This document shows, piece by piece, positions 52,989 through 64,000 of a DNA stretch of 64,000 nucleotides. Positions within the stretch are counted from its first letter, which is position 1, and each line of letters begins with the position of its first letter. The stretch comes from Coenobita brevimanus. Taxonomy: Eukaryota > Arthropoda > Malacostraca > Decapoda > Coenobitidae. The stretch spans positions 32,649,138 to 32,713,137 of the forward strand of contig CM064732.1 in assembly GCA_032717465.1 (NCBI GenBank). Direction: 5' to 3'. The translations under genes and the position numbers were made by a program. Below the pieces are notes generated by a model that saw only the letters and a program-made list of their open reading frames with translations, was not told the DNA's origin and did not search any database.

Positions 52989-53341
52989 CTAGACTTAACC
53001 TCCTGCCGACACCTCCTGGCCCTCAGCGCCCACACCCAGTCGTACCAGCTCGGAGCAACGACCTATTCAACCTTATACGATCTGCTCCGGGCTGCTGACC
53101 AGGTTAGGAGATACGACCTGTGCTGACGGTCAGGGGGGAGGAGGTGCATCTGGCCGATCTACGAGCATTCTATCACATGCTCCCTCCTCGATTGGTCCCC
53201 TAGATTGGCGTTTTTTTTTTTGCGGTGCAGGAGTTGGATGGCACTAGACCTACACACGAGGCTGGCCTAATACCCCACCAGGAGGGTGATGGCCATTAAG
53301 CCCCAATAAAAAAATAAAAAAACACGAGTTAGTTAACGGCT
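52989..53341 (+). other. 3' part of the CSD unit with A-rich tail
   Basis: Continues the CSD frame to a TGA at 53124-53126, then non-coding sequence with a T-run (53212-53221), a GGCC-closed inverted repeat (GGCCTAATACCC ... GGGTGATGGCC, 53268-53296) and CCCCAATAAAAAAATAAAAA at about 53302. AATAAA plus an A-rich end looks like a retroposed 3' terminus. Resumption of the Gypsy 2 LTR at 53342 marks the boundary. Confidence 0.55.
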
Positions 53342-53901
53342 TGAGTTAGACCAGTGTGTTGGACTGCTCTGTTCTGGGGATATTGGTATAATATAGTAGT
53401 TTATCTGCCACACGTGAGTTAATGTTTATTGTCAGCACATGATAGATTTATTAGGTTGTTATTTTGATACTGTATTGCTATTATTTATAAGAATTGTTGA
53501 TTTAGAATCACTGTTATTGCCCAAGCTAATGTCACATGTTATATTAGTGCCAAGAGTCTGTCTTTATTTTTCTGCCAGGCCTTTATTGCAACCCTCAGTG
53601 GTTTTACAATCCAAGGGCCAGTTTGGAACTTTAGGTTGACTACTGTAAGACCTAATATGACAATCGTGTTCGAACCTGTTTGATTTTGTTCTAGCTTTAA
53701 GTTTGTTTAAGTAAATTAAAGTTTTTAATTGCCTATTTCATTCCCCATTTTCGTAATTGGTATATGTTTTACACTTGATTACTATTTTCCCCTTTTTAAG
53801 CTTACGACATGGTGTAGCTAGCCGCCACTTGGTATTCTAAAACATCTGTTGCGCACTTTACAGGAAATCAGATAGTCCTTCAGTCCAACCATGTCGTAAC
53901 A
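53342..53901 (+). repeat. 3' LTR of Gypsy 2, right part
   Basis: Aligns with 33469-34030 from TGAGTTAGACCAGTGTGTTG to ATGTCGTAACA. The next bases (TTGCATTAG) are alpha LINE, not a primer-binding site, so this is the outer end of a 3' LTR. Confidence 0.75.
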
Positions 53902-54987
53902 TTGCATTAGAGAGTTGGACAGAAAAGGGATGAGAGTTTGCTGCTAGACAGATGCAAGCAGACAGTTCAGAGGAGCAGTGACCATTGAAATAGTGATAGG
54001 AAAAAATATAAAAATACAACAGTGCGCCGAAGAGACAGAGGTTGAAGGGAGCCAGTAAGAAGAGAGTTGATGAGACGAAAGGCCTTTGACTCCACTCTAC
54101 TGAGAAGAGCTGTACGAGAGGAGTCTCCCCACACATGAGAGTTGTACTCTAAACAGGGTCGAATAAAACCCGTGTATAAAGTCAACACCTGTGCTGGAGT
54201 AAAGAAGGTACGGAGTCGACTTAGAACACATAATCTCTTGGAAGCAGGTTATACAAGAGATGCAATATGATCTTTCCAAGATAAGTCCCGAGTGAATGAA
54301 ACCCCAAGCATGTTCAAGGATGATGGAGGATTGAGCAAGGTATTATTAAACATTAGTGGGTACTCATGTGGAAGGTTGTGTCGGGTTGATAGGAGTAAAA
54401 ACTGAGTCCTTGATACATCAAAAACAACAGGATTATTTTTATCCCAGTCAGAGATACGAGCGAAGTCTCATCCTTTGTTTGTTGAAGCAACTGCTGAGAT
54501 GGACGTTGCGGTAACCGAATAGAAAGGTGAAGGGTGGAATCATCACCGTACGAGTGGATAGGGTTAGACGTACAGCTTAGAAGGTCATTGATGAATAGAA
54601 GGAAGAGAGTCGGTCATAGGACAGAGCCCTGAGGAACACCACTATTGATAGATCGAGGAGGAGAACGATGGCCGTCTACAACAGCGGCTATAGAACGACC
54701 AGAAAGGAAGCTATAGATGAAGGCACAGACAGGATAGAAACCGTAAGATGTAGTTTGGAAATTAAAGATTTATGCCAGACTCGATCGAAAGCCTTTGAGA
54801 TGTCAAGTGCGATGGCAAAGCTTTCACCAAAGTTCCGAAAGGAGGATGACCAGGAGTCAGAAAGGTAGGTGAGCAGATCGTCAGTGGAGCGTCCCTGACG
54901 GAACCCACATTGACGATCAGAAAGAAGGTTGTGATTGGAAAGACGCTTTAAAATTTTTCTGTTAAGAACTGACTCGAAAACGTTCGT
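53902..54987 (-). mobile_element. LINE alpha, copy 3, lacking its 3' end
   Basis: Minus-strand alpha RT sequence only. Its 3' side is cut by the end of the Gypsy 2 LTR (53901/53902) and its 5' side stops at the FESVLNRKI region at a (TG)n array. Frames include GFIRPCLEYNSHVWGDSSRT and VESKAFRLINSLLTGSLQPL, plus antisense signatures of box A (CTTTGAGATGTCAAGTGCGA) and box B. Several frameshifts. Pseudogene. Confidence 0.78.
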
Positions 54988-55030
54988 GTGTGTGTGTGTG
55001 TGTGCTTCATTGTTGAAGTTTCTACATTTC

Positions 55031-55104
<74 letters not shown>

Positions 55105-55130
55105 TCATTGTTGAAGTTTCTACATTTGCT
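54988..55130. repeat. (TG)n arrays with a duplicated 30-bp spacer
   Basis: TG arrays at 54988-55003 and 55034-55101, each followed by CTTCATTGTTGAAGTTTCTA and CATTT(C/G)CTAG. The spacer copies are nearly identical, suggesting slippage or unequal exchange between the arrays. Confidence 0.75.
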
Positions 55131-55461
55131 AGAGATATCTGTGATTTAGTGTGAGATTTTTCAGTTTGGGATCCATAATTGTCATGATATTGTATAAAAG
55201 AGTGAATGTATAATTGGAAGTTTATGACACTGAGCAGATGTAATTGATTGTTAGTTTCATGAATGAGAGCTTGTGAATGATATTGTGAGTGAAAAATTAT
55301 GAGTCTTCTGAGTAAGAGTTTGTGAGTTATTTTGAGAGTTTGTGAACGTCCAAGTATTATGAGAGATGAAGTCCCTGTTTGGTTTGAATGAGAGTCAATA
55401 TTTGAATATATGGCTGAGTTTTTGTGCATCTGTTAAGCTCTGCTTGGGAGTCACTGACTGT

Positions 55462-55504
<43 letters not shown>
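55131..55504. repeat. GT-rich degenerate DNA and (GT)n
   Basis: Decayed GTGAG/TGAGAGT-rich sequence ending in a GT array (55464-55505). No gene. Confidence 0.55.
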
Positions 55505-55508
<4 letters not shown>

Positions 55509-55757
55509 TCACCGGGTCGGTCAGGATCACTTGATGGTCGTGATCGTCAGCTTTTTACCCTCCCGGAAGGGAGCTGAGAGCTCATATAGTCCGATCTAAG
55601 AGCAAGGCTGTGACCTTCACACACGCACACACCCGTCCCCTTGCTCAAGGGGGACAGTAACCACCCACTTCGTCAGTGAAACTTTTCGCAACCCGAGGGA
55701 GGCGCGAATTCCCGTCCACCAGTTGGCAAGCGAGAACGTTACCACTGCACCAGCGTG
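55505..55757 (-). mobile_element. tRNA-derived SINE (minus)
   Basis: On the minus strand: A box TGGTGCAGTGGTAACG (55752-55737) and a B-box-like GGGAATTCGCGCC (55713-55701) at tRNA spacing, a body with CTCCCTTCCGGGAGGGTAAA and ATCAAGTGATCCTGACC, and a (CA)n tail. Different family from the SINE at 25455. Confidence 0.65.
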
Positions 55758-55787
55758 TGTGTGTGTGCGTGTGTATGTGTTCTTATC

Positions 55788-56420
55788 TTACCTAATTGTA
55801 TCTTTACAGGAAGATGTCGAAGCTCGTACTGTCTCGTGTATTAAACCATTTTTATCATTTGTATCCTTAAATTTATAAATAGTTTTGTCACACAGTATTA
55901 CATTCGGTAGTGCTGTCCAATAATCAATTGCCATATTAGGGAAACTGAATTTCCTGACGTTTTTGTCATCTCCCTTTTTATGCAGTTTTTTTGCAGTGTC
56001 CTCTTGTTGATGCCTCCCCATAGGTTATATACTCATTGACGTTTATTTTCTCTTTCAGTGAGATTCATTTATATAGCGTAATCAGGTCTCCTCTTTTCCT
56101 TCTCTCTTGTAATGTTGGTAGGTTCAGTTTTTCTAGTCTTTCTTCATAGCTTAGGTCCTTTTAGCTTGGTACCCATCTTGTAGTAGCCCTTTTTACTCTT
56201 TCAATCTTATCTATGTGTTTTTTTGAGATGAGAAACCACTGATTGATATTCTAGGGTTGGTCTGATGAATGAAGTTATCTTTCTCAGCATGTCTTCATTT
56301 ATATATGTGAATGCTATTCTTATATTAGCAAGCAGTATGTGCATATGTCGTACCGTCTCATTTATGTAGTCAGCCGGAGATAGTCTGTTATTGATAATCA
56401 CTCCTAGGTCCTTCTCCTTT
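55788..56420 (-). pseudogene. Epsilon RT C-terminal region
   Basis: Reads VIINNRLSPADYINETVRHM, FTYINEDMLRKITSFIRPTL (thumb region), then KKLHKKGDDKNVRKFSFPNM and AIDYWTALPNVILCDKTIYK. Order and spacing fit the end of a LINE RT polyprotein, with frameshifts between the two blocks. Confidence 0.7.
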
Positions 56421-56839
56421 TCTGAAATGTGCAGAGTTGAACTTCCTAACTTATAATCACAATCTGGTCTTTTTCCGACTTTTACGAAATTTAATTACGT
56501 GGCATTTGTCCACATTGAATTCCATTTGCCATCTATTGCTCCATTCACGAAGCTTCTTTAATTTTTCTTGTAGCTCTCTGCAAGAGTCTGTGTTTGTAAT
56601 TCACCTTTGTATTTTTGCATCATCAGCAAACATATTTAGATAGCTTCCATTTCCAGTTTTCTTGCCTATATCATATATATATATATATATATATATATAC
56701 ACTAAAAACATAATTGGTGCCAGCACCACTAGTCACTTCCCTCCATGATAAGTAGTTTTCCTTTATCACTGTTCTCCTTTGAATTCCTCCTTGATGGTAC
56801 AGTTTCCATAAAAGTCTTTGGTGCGGTGCTCTGTCAGAT

Positions 56840-57289
56840 CCATCTATCTATCTATCTGTCTATTGCCAGACACTTTAATCCCGTAAGGAGTGGCCACAAA
56901 CAAATTCCCTCCATGTCGCCCTATCCCCCGCCATGTCACTGCCATGCTCCCTACTCAGACCCCCACTCTAATATACCTCTTCACTCCATCCCTCTCTCTC
57001 CTCCCCTCTCCATCGTACTCACATCCATTCTCCTCGTCAGTCTCTTGCTCTCCATCGTCTCCATATGGCCAAACCACCTCAGTGTGTTTCTCCTAACGCT
57101 TTCTATTACATCCACATCACAACGGTCCTTCACTTCCTCATTTGTCAGTCTTGACTTTCCATGTGAAAGCAGTGATAAGAAACAGGGAAGTGAGCATAGA
57201 AGTGAAAAGGTTATTGCATGACTATTGTGATACCAACTCTAAAGTTTAAGCTTGGATCTGGTTGGAGGGACACAAGACAAGAGTGGGAG
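56840..57289 (-). mobile_element. LINE gamma insertion with 5' inversion (twin priming)
   Basis: 56840-57165 is the gamma 3' end on the minus strand (tail (GATA)n at 56840-56860, GGCGGGGGATAGGG...). 57166-57289 is an upstream gamma segment on the plus strand (AAAGCAGTGATAAGAAACAG, GTGATACCAACTCTAAAGTT). CAGAT at 56835-56839 and 57290-57294 is a likely target duplication. The host sequence is the epsilon RT box A region. Confidence 0.75.
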
Positions 57290-57294
57290 CAGAT

Positions 57295-58750
57295 TTGTCA
57301 AATGCTTTCTTAAAATCAAAATAGATACTGTCCATTCATCCTTCTCTTTTCTGTAGTGTTTCTGCAACTCTGTCATATTAGCTTAATGTATCTGTACCAC
57401 ATGATTTTCCTTTTCTTAATCCGAACTGTCTTTCTGTTATCATATTGTATTTTTCGAGATAGTTTAGCCCAATTTGTCTTATTAGCTTTTCTATTGCTTG
57501 CTTACAATACTGGTTAGGGATACTGGCTTATAGTTGAGTGGATTCTGAATATTTCCTTTCCTGAAGAGGGGAATAATATTTGTTTTTTCCCAAACATCTG
57601 TTACTTTACCTTGACTTAAGGATTCCTTGAATATTATTATATATTCTTGTGCTTAACTCTACATCATATTCATCTGGCACCCAACCTGAAATTTGTCAGG
57701 ACCATTTGCTTTTCCTTTGTCTTATTTACTCAGGTCTTCCTGTACCACTTGGTCTGATAATCGTATATCTGGTAATATATGTGGGCATCCGTGTTCCATA
57801 TCATCTATATCAAAATTGCTTTCTTCTGTAAAAACTGATTGGAAATTTTTAAGAACTTTGCAGATATCTTTTTCTTGGATATAGGTTCTCCTCTCATCCA
57901 TGATGGACTGTATTTTATCTTTAACTTTGGTTTTGCTTCAGTTGTAGCTGCGAAAAAGCTTCGGTTGATCACTACTTTTATTTATAATGTCTTCCTCAAA
58001 GGTCTTTGAGCTTCTCTCCTTATCCCTGTATCATTTCTTGCCTGCTCATAGTTGTTACATGCCTTCTCGCTATTGTGTCTTTTGTATCTGTTCCACAGCA
58101 AGTCTCTTTTCTCTTTTTATTTTTTCATTCTGTGTTAAATCACTTCTTTATCCTTATTTCTGTTTCTTAATGCTGAGGGATATGATTTTGGACTCTTGTT
58201 TTATATAATTCACAGAATTTTCTATATATAATATTTATATCATGTCCTCTACGCTCCTTTTCCCAATCTCTTTCTATAAAGTACTTCTTTAGGTCATGGT
58301 AGTTACCCTTTTTGTAGTACAGACTCTTTTTGTGCCTTTCATTACTGATAACAATTTCATATGCAATCCTGAACATGAAATTTAATACTGGATGGTCGCT
58401 TTTGCCGAATGGAGGGTAATGCATTATGTTGTCGATATCATTATCTTGCCTGGTAAATATAAGATCTACTAATGATGGATCATCAAGCCCCCTTTTTCTG
58501 GTGTTTTCCTTTACATGTTAAGAAAAACTCCCGTACAGGATCTAGGAGTATAATCCCAACAGCTCTCGTAGCTTCTTACGTCTAGAGTATTCCAATTTAT
58601 ATTTGTATTGAAATCTCCGGTTAATGTAATTGTTTCATATTTCTTTTCCATTCTGTGTAGTAAGACTCTTAATTGTACTTTCTGCCAGGTCTTCATATTT
58701 GCCACTTTCTCAGGTGTTTGTTCTGGAAGACATGTATAAATTTCCCACAA
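57295..58750 (-). pseudogene. Epsilon RT and endonuclease remnants
   Basis: RT: MTELQKHYRKEKDEWTVSI then, one frame over, YFDFKKAFDK (box A). Endonuclease: MWEIYTCLPEQTPEKVANMK and ITLTGDFNTNINWNTLD (the GDFN motif) at 58511-58750, and PPFGKSDHPVLNFMFRI (the catalytic SDH) at 58350-58420. Many stops. Confidence 0.68.
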
Positions 58751-59126
58751 TTATTTTCACTTCAGATGTGTGAATCTGTAATGCAATCAGTTCTACTTGT
58801 GATGGCATATCTAGATGTATCTCTTTAACTTGTAAATTTTTCTTTGTTAATACTCGAACTTCTCCTTTTTTTCAAGTTTCAGTCTCTTCTCCATATATCG
58901 TAATCCTCAAAGCTTAGGGCATCGGTTGATATCCTTGGGATTAACTTTGTTTCAATTAGGCAAATAATATTGGGTTCCATTTCTTTGGTAGTGTCTTTTA
59001 TCTCTAATAATTTGGATACCATTCAGTCTACATTTGAGTACATCAACTTAATCATGTTGTTTACATATTTGACATTTGAGTCTACTGCCTTCCGTTTTCT
59101 TAGTCCCTGTTTTTTAGTTACCATTT

Positions 59127-59585
59127 TCATACTTGTAATCTCACTACTTTGTTAAAAAATTTGCTCCTCTCTTCCTCTGATCTTTCCTCATTTTTTGTTT
59201 TTGCTTCTTCCCTCTTTCCTTTCAATGATCCCCATTCCTCCTGAATTAGGAATCTTTTTATCCTTACTTCTTTAAAATTCTCTTTTTCGATGAGTTTTTT
59301 AGCATTTTTAAATATTTCCTCTGCACTTTGGAAGGTTCCTTTCAGAGGCCTTGACTTATTTTTCTCATATTTCCGTAGCCTTTTGTGTTCCTCTATATCG
59401 TTGTTACAGATATCCTCTGATACTTCCTTCATTAAGTTCATTATATTTATCATCTCCTTTTTGTCTCTCGAGATTCTGTTTTTTATTTCTTCTTCATATA
59501 GATCAGTGATTACTAGAGATTTGTTGATATCTTCTGATTCTTTGACAAGTGTTGGGTTGTTTTTATAGATATCTTTCACTTCCAT
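59127..59585 (-). pseudogene. Epsilon N-terminal coiled-coil region
   Basis: 152 codons, Lys/Glu-rich (KDIYKNNPTLVKESEDINKS, EEEIKNRISRDKKEMINIMN, KKLIEKENFKEVRIKRFLIQ). Probably an ORF1-like or pre-endonuclease part of epsilon. I cannot identify a domain. Position upstream of the endonuclease is the main support. Confidence 0.45.
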
Positions 59586-59748
59586 TCCAGTCCTTTTTTT
59601 TTCTTCGACTTTTGTTTTTAAGTCTATCCTTTCACCATTTCAGCATAAGTAGTATGTACTTTATCTTTGCAGTTTCTCATCATTTCGTTCTCCTGGGTTA
59701 TCTTCTCTTCACAATCATTGTTTTCGTCTATTAGACTGCTTGCTTGTC

Positions 59749-59750
<2 letters not shown>

Positions 59751-59808
<58 letters not shown>
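59751..59808. repeat. (TG)n microsatellite
   Basis: Perfect TG array directly abutting the 3' end of alpha copy 4, i.e. a (CA)n tail on the minus-strand LINE. Confidence 0.95.
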
Positions 59809-59809
<1 letters not shown>

Positions 59810-61716
59810 ATGCAAGGAAAAAGGAACCAAAGGCAAGGAGCCCACAAACAATTCCTTCCAAGGAAAAAAAAATACAAAAAAAGAGCCAAATTCAAGATCC
59901 ATTCATTTCGAGGTGCCTTGACACACTGCGTTTGAAAGACTAGAGACCATAGGAAGTAGGAAATACAGGCAGAGGGAGATAGTTCCAGAGCTGATCTGTT
60001 GCATAAATCCAGAACTGGGAGTAATGGTTAATTCCTGCATTAAAGATTTGGACCGAAAGGGGGTGAGAGTTTGTTGCTAGACGGGTGCTACGCACCCGTC
60101 GTAGAGGTAGAGGGATGCAAGTAGAGAGTTCAGAGGAGCAGTGACCATTGAAGTAGCAGTAGAAAAGAGATAAAGATGCAACAATGTGGCGAAGAGACAT
60201 CAGTTGAAGGGAGCCAGTAAGAAGAGGGGAGTTTATGAGACGAAAAGCCTTTGACTCCACCCTATTGAGAAGAGCTGTAAGTGGAGAGCCTCCCCACAAA
60301 TGAGTTCCACTCTACATAGGGGCGAATAAAACCCGTGCTTAAGGTCAACAACTGTGCAGGGGTAAAGCAGGAACAGAGTCGGCTTAGGACACCTAATCTC
60401 TTGGAAGCAAATTTTACAAGAGATGTACTACCATCTTTCCAAGATAAGTCCCGAGTATATGAAATCCCAAGCATGTTCAAGGATGATGCAGCATTGAGCT
60501 GGATATTATTAAACATTAGTGGGTACTCCTGTGGAAGATTTTGTCAGATTGATAGGTGTTAAAACTGACTCTTTGTTGCATTAAAAACAAGATTATTTTA
60601 CCCCAGTCAGAGATACGAACCAAGTTAGACATTTGGTGTGCCATAGACTCATCCCTTGTTTGTTGAAGTGACTGCTAAGATGGACGTTGCGGGATCTGAA
60701 AGGAAAGGTGAAGGGTGAAATCATCAGCATATGAGTGGATAGGGTTACATATACAGCTTAGAAGGTCACTGATGAATAAAAGGAAGAAAGTTGGGGATAG
60801 GACAGAGCCCAGAGGAACACCACTGTTGATAGTTATAGGAGAAGAACAATATTCGTGTATAACAGCGGCTTTAGAGCGACCAGAAAGGAAGCTATAGATG
60901 AAGGCACAAACAGAAGGACAGAAACCATAAGAGGGCAGTTTGGAAATTAAAGATTTATGCCAGACTCGATTGAAAGCCTTTGAGATGTCAAGTGCAATGA
61001 GAAAGGTTCGCCAATGTCCCGAAAGGAGGATGACCAGGAGTCAGAAAGGTAGGTGAGAAGATCGCCAGTGGAGCGTCCCTGACAGAACCCAAACTAACGA
61101 TCAGAAAGACGATTGTGATAAGAAAGATGCTTTAAAATTTTTCTATTTCTGTAAGAATTGACTCGAAAATTTTGAGACATAGGATGTAAAAGAAAACGGA
61201 CGATAGTTAGAGGGTTGTGAATGGTAACCCTTCTTTGGGACTGACTGAATGAGACCAAACTTCCAGCAAGAAGGAAAGGTACAAGTTGACAGACCAAGGC
61301 AAAAGAATTTTCCCTCGGCAAGGTGTAAGTACAGAAGCACAGTTCTTGAGGGCAACAGGCCCATATACCTTATTAGTACTGTGGGCAATGATGGCATAAA
61401 ATACATCAGCTGAAGAAATTTTAATGTCATCCATGAGGAAGTCAGAGAGGGAAAGTGATGGAGGAACACCACTGGAATCGTCTAAGGCGGAATTGGAGGA
61501 CAAAAACTGAGTGAAGAGATCTGCTTTATCAGTATAAGATTCTACAGAACCATCAGAGTAGAAAAGAGGAAGGAAGGATGATGAGGTAAAGTTGTCAGAA
61601 AGGTTTTTGGCAAGGTGCCAGAGGGAACGGGGAGAATTCGAGTTGGCAAGTTGAGAGTATTTAGTACGGATGAAATTATTTTTAGCAGAGCGAAGAACAG
61701 ACTTAGCACGATTCCG
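59809..61716 (-). mobile_element. LINE alpha, copy 4
   Basis: Minus-strand alpha element with both ends comparable to copy 1: 3' end GGTTCCTTTTTCCTTGCATA plus (CA)n, 5' end at CGGAATCGTGCTAAGTCTG (codons RNRAKSV), the same truncation point as copy 1. Frames on minus include NRAKSVLRSAKNNFIRTKYS, GSVESYTDKADLFTQFLSSN, SPKEGLPFTTL and WGGSPLTALLNRVESKAFRL. Frameshifts throughout, so a pseudogene. Confidence 0.82.
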
Positions 61717-63225
<1,509 letters not shown>

Positions 63226-63290
<65 letters not shown>

Positions 63291-63292
63291 TA
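63226..63292. repeat. (CA)n(TA)n microsatellite
   Basis: CA array then TA array, directly at the 3' end of the gamma copy on the minus strand. Confidence 0.9.
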
Positions 63293-63295
63293 TAT

Positions 63296-64000
63296 ATATT
63301 GCCAGACGCCTCAATCCCGTGTGGGGTGGCCACAAACTAATCGCCTCCAAGTCGCCCTGTCCTCCGCCATTTCACTGCCCTGCTCCCAACTCACACCCCC
63401 CTTTCTCATATACCTCTCCACCCCATCCCTCCATCTCATCCTCGGCCTCCCCCTCCCTCTTCCTCCCTCCACCTCACTCTCTTCGTCAGTCTTTCACCCT
63501 CCATCCTCTCCACATGGCCAAACCACCTCAGTGTGTTCCTCATAACGCTTCCTATCACATCCACACCACAACGCTCCTTTATATCCTCATTCGTCAGCCT
63601 GTCTCTCCATGTGACTTCACAGGCTCCTCTTAAATAACTCATTTCCACTGCTCTCACTCTTGACTTGTGTCCTTCCAACAACGTCCAAGCTTCACTTCCG
63701 TACGTTAGAGTTGGTATCACAATACTGTCATGTAGTAACTTTTTCACTTCCATGCTCACTTCCCTGTTTCTTATCATTGTTTTCAAAGAACCAGTAACCT
63801 TTCTTCCCTGCTGTACCCTTTCAAGCACTTCACCCTCCAAACCTCCATCCTTACTCATTACACTACCCAAGTACTTAAACGTACTCACATTTTCCAATTC
63901 CTCACCATCCAACCTCGCTGTACATTCACTGACTTCACCTCTCTCAAAGACTATCACTTTACTCTTCCCTACATTCACCTTTAGATTCCGTTTCTTACAC
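63296..64000 (-). mobile_element. LINE gamma, copy at window edge
   Basis: The minus-strand gamma 3' end (TTGCCAGACGCCTCAATCCC on plus) runs upstream to the window end, so the 5' part is not visible. It lacks the ~100-bp insert found in the copy at 9.2-10.5 kb. Confidence 0.85.
63436..64000 (-). pseudogene. Gamma RT C-terminal half
   Basis: 180 codons are open on the minus strand (63436-63978) and the frame appears to continue past the edge: NVGKSKVIVFERGEVSECTA, FKYLGSVMSKDGGLEGEVLE, EVKKLLHDSIVIPTLTYGSE, AVEMSYLRGACEVTWRDRLT and RNTLRWFGHVERMEGERLTK. It is the thumb and C-terminal region of an RTE-like RT. Whether the element is intact upstream cannot be seen. Confidence 0.75.

Larger units (their letters stand above)
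33469..53901 (+). mobile_element. Gypsy LTR retrotransposon 2, Gmr1-like, degraded and split by nested insertions
   Basis: Partial 5' LTR 33469-34030, internal region 34031-39232, and 3' LTR in two pieces (39233-39569 and 53342-53901). The second piece is homologous to the 5' LTR and ends in the same ATAACA/GTAACA. Between the pieces lie 13.8 kb of LINEs and the CSD unit. The domain order again puts integrase before RT and RNase H. Many stops and frameshifts, plus a lost integrase Asp, show it is older than Gypsy 1. Confidence 0.8.
55788..59600 (-). mobile_element. Old endonuclease-RT LINE epsilon, interrupted by gamma
   Basis: Minus-strand non-LTR element, 5' at about 59600 and 3' at about 55790, with an N-terminal coiled-coil-like protein region, endonuclease pieces, RT pieces and a C-terminal domain. 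It is interrupted at 56840-57289 by a gamma insertion. Highly decayed. Its C-terminal KFSFPNMAIDYWTALPNVI motif is of the type found in jockey/CR1-group LINEs. Confidence 0.7.

Noticed and set aside
55031..55757. Possible CRISPR-like or satellite array at the TG/spacer duplication
   Set aside because: Only two spacer copies between GT microsatellites. This is slippage, and the genome is eukaryotic.

Overview
The window looks like repeat-dominated intergenic or heterochromatic DNA from an arthropod, most likely a decapod crustacean. This rests on very dense GT, GA, TA and GATA microsatellites, several LINE clades side by side, Gmr1-type Gypsy elements and tRNA-derived SINEs. The species is an inference. 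I see no conserved host gene with introns, no rRNA or tRNA gene and no CRISPR array. Almost all recognisable coding sequence belongs to transposable elements.

Layout. 1-3.2 kb: degenerate simple sequence, a polypurine tract and a cryptic interspersed repeat. 3.2-5.3 kb: a LINE of a family here called alpha, with a second alpha 3' end facing it. 5.8-8.9 kb: a degraded RTE-like LINE (beta) split by a 1,127-bp near-perfect palindrome made of two inverted LTRs around an 18-nt tRNA-Leu primer-binding site. 9.2-10.5 kb: another RTE-like LINE (gamma). 10.6-11.05 kb: a GGATCC-rich repeat. 11.35-17.7 kb: two diverged copies of a 1.5-kb segment rich in purine tracts, then long GGA-triplet arrays. 17.8-23.3 kb: microsatellites, more repeats and a second alpha LINE. 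23.9-25.3 kb: the end of a third Gypsy element. 25.3-27.2 kb: a tRNA-derived SINE and a tandem duplication.

27.2-33.4 kb holds a nearly complete Gypsy element with two LTRs, a 4-bp target duplication, a SCAN-like Gag and the pol order protease-integrase-RT-RNase H, which is the reverse of ordinary Gypsy. A second, older element of the same type starts at 33.5 kb. Its 3' LTR is split by a 13.8-kb nest: two head-to-tail I-group LINEs (delta) and a unit encoding a Y-box-like cold shock domain protein. 53.9-64 kb: a third and fourth alpha LINE, a tRNA-derived SINE, an old endonuclease-RT LINE (epsilon) hit by a 5'-inverted gamma insertion, long GT/GA arrays and a gamma copy that runs off the window.

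The main points of interest are the LTR palindrome, the CSD-encoding unit, and the delta LINEs, in which ORF2 is in frame with ORF1 across one TAA and has no AUG for more than 400 codons. The integrase-before-RT Gypsy pair with a SCAN-like capsid is of a known type but is well preserved here.
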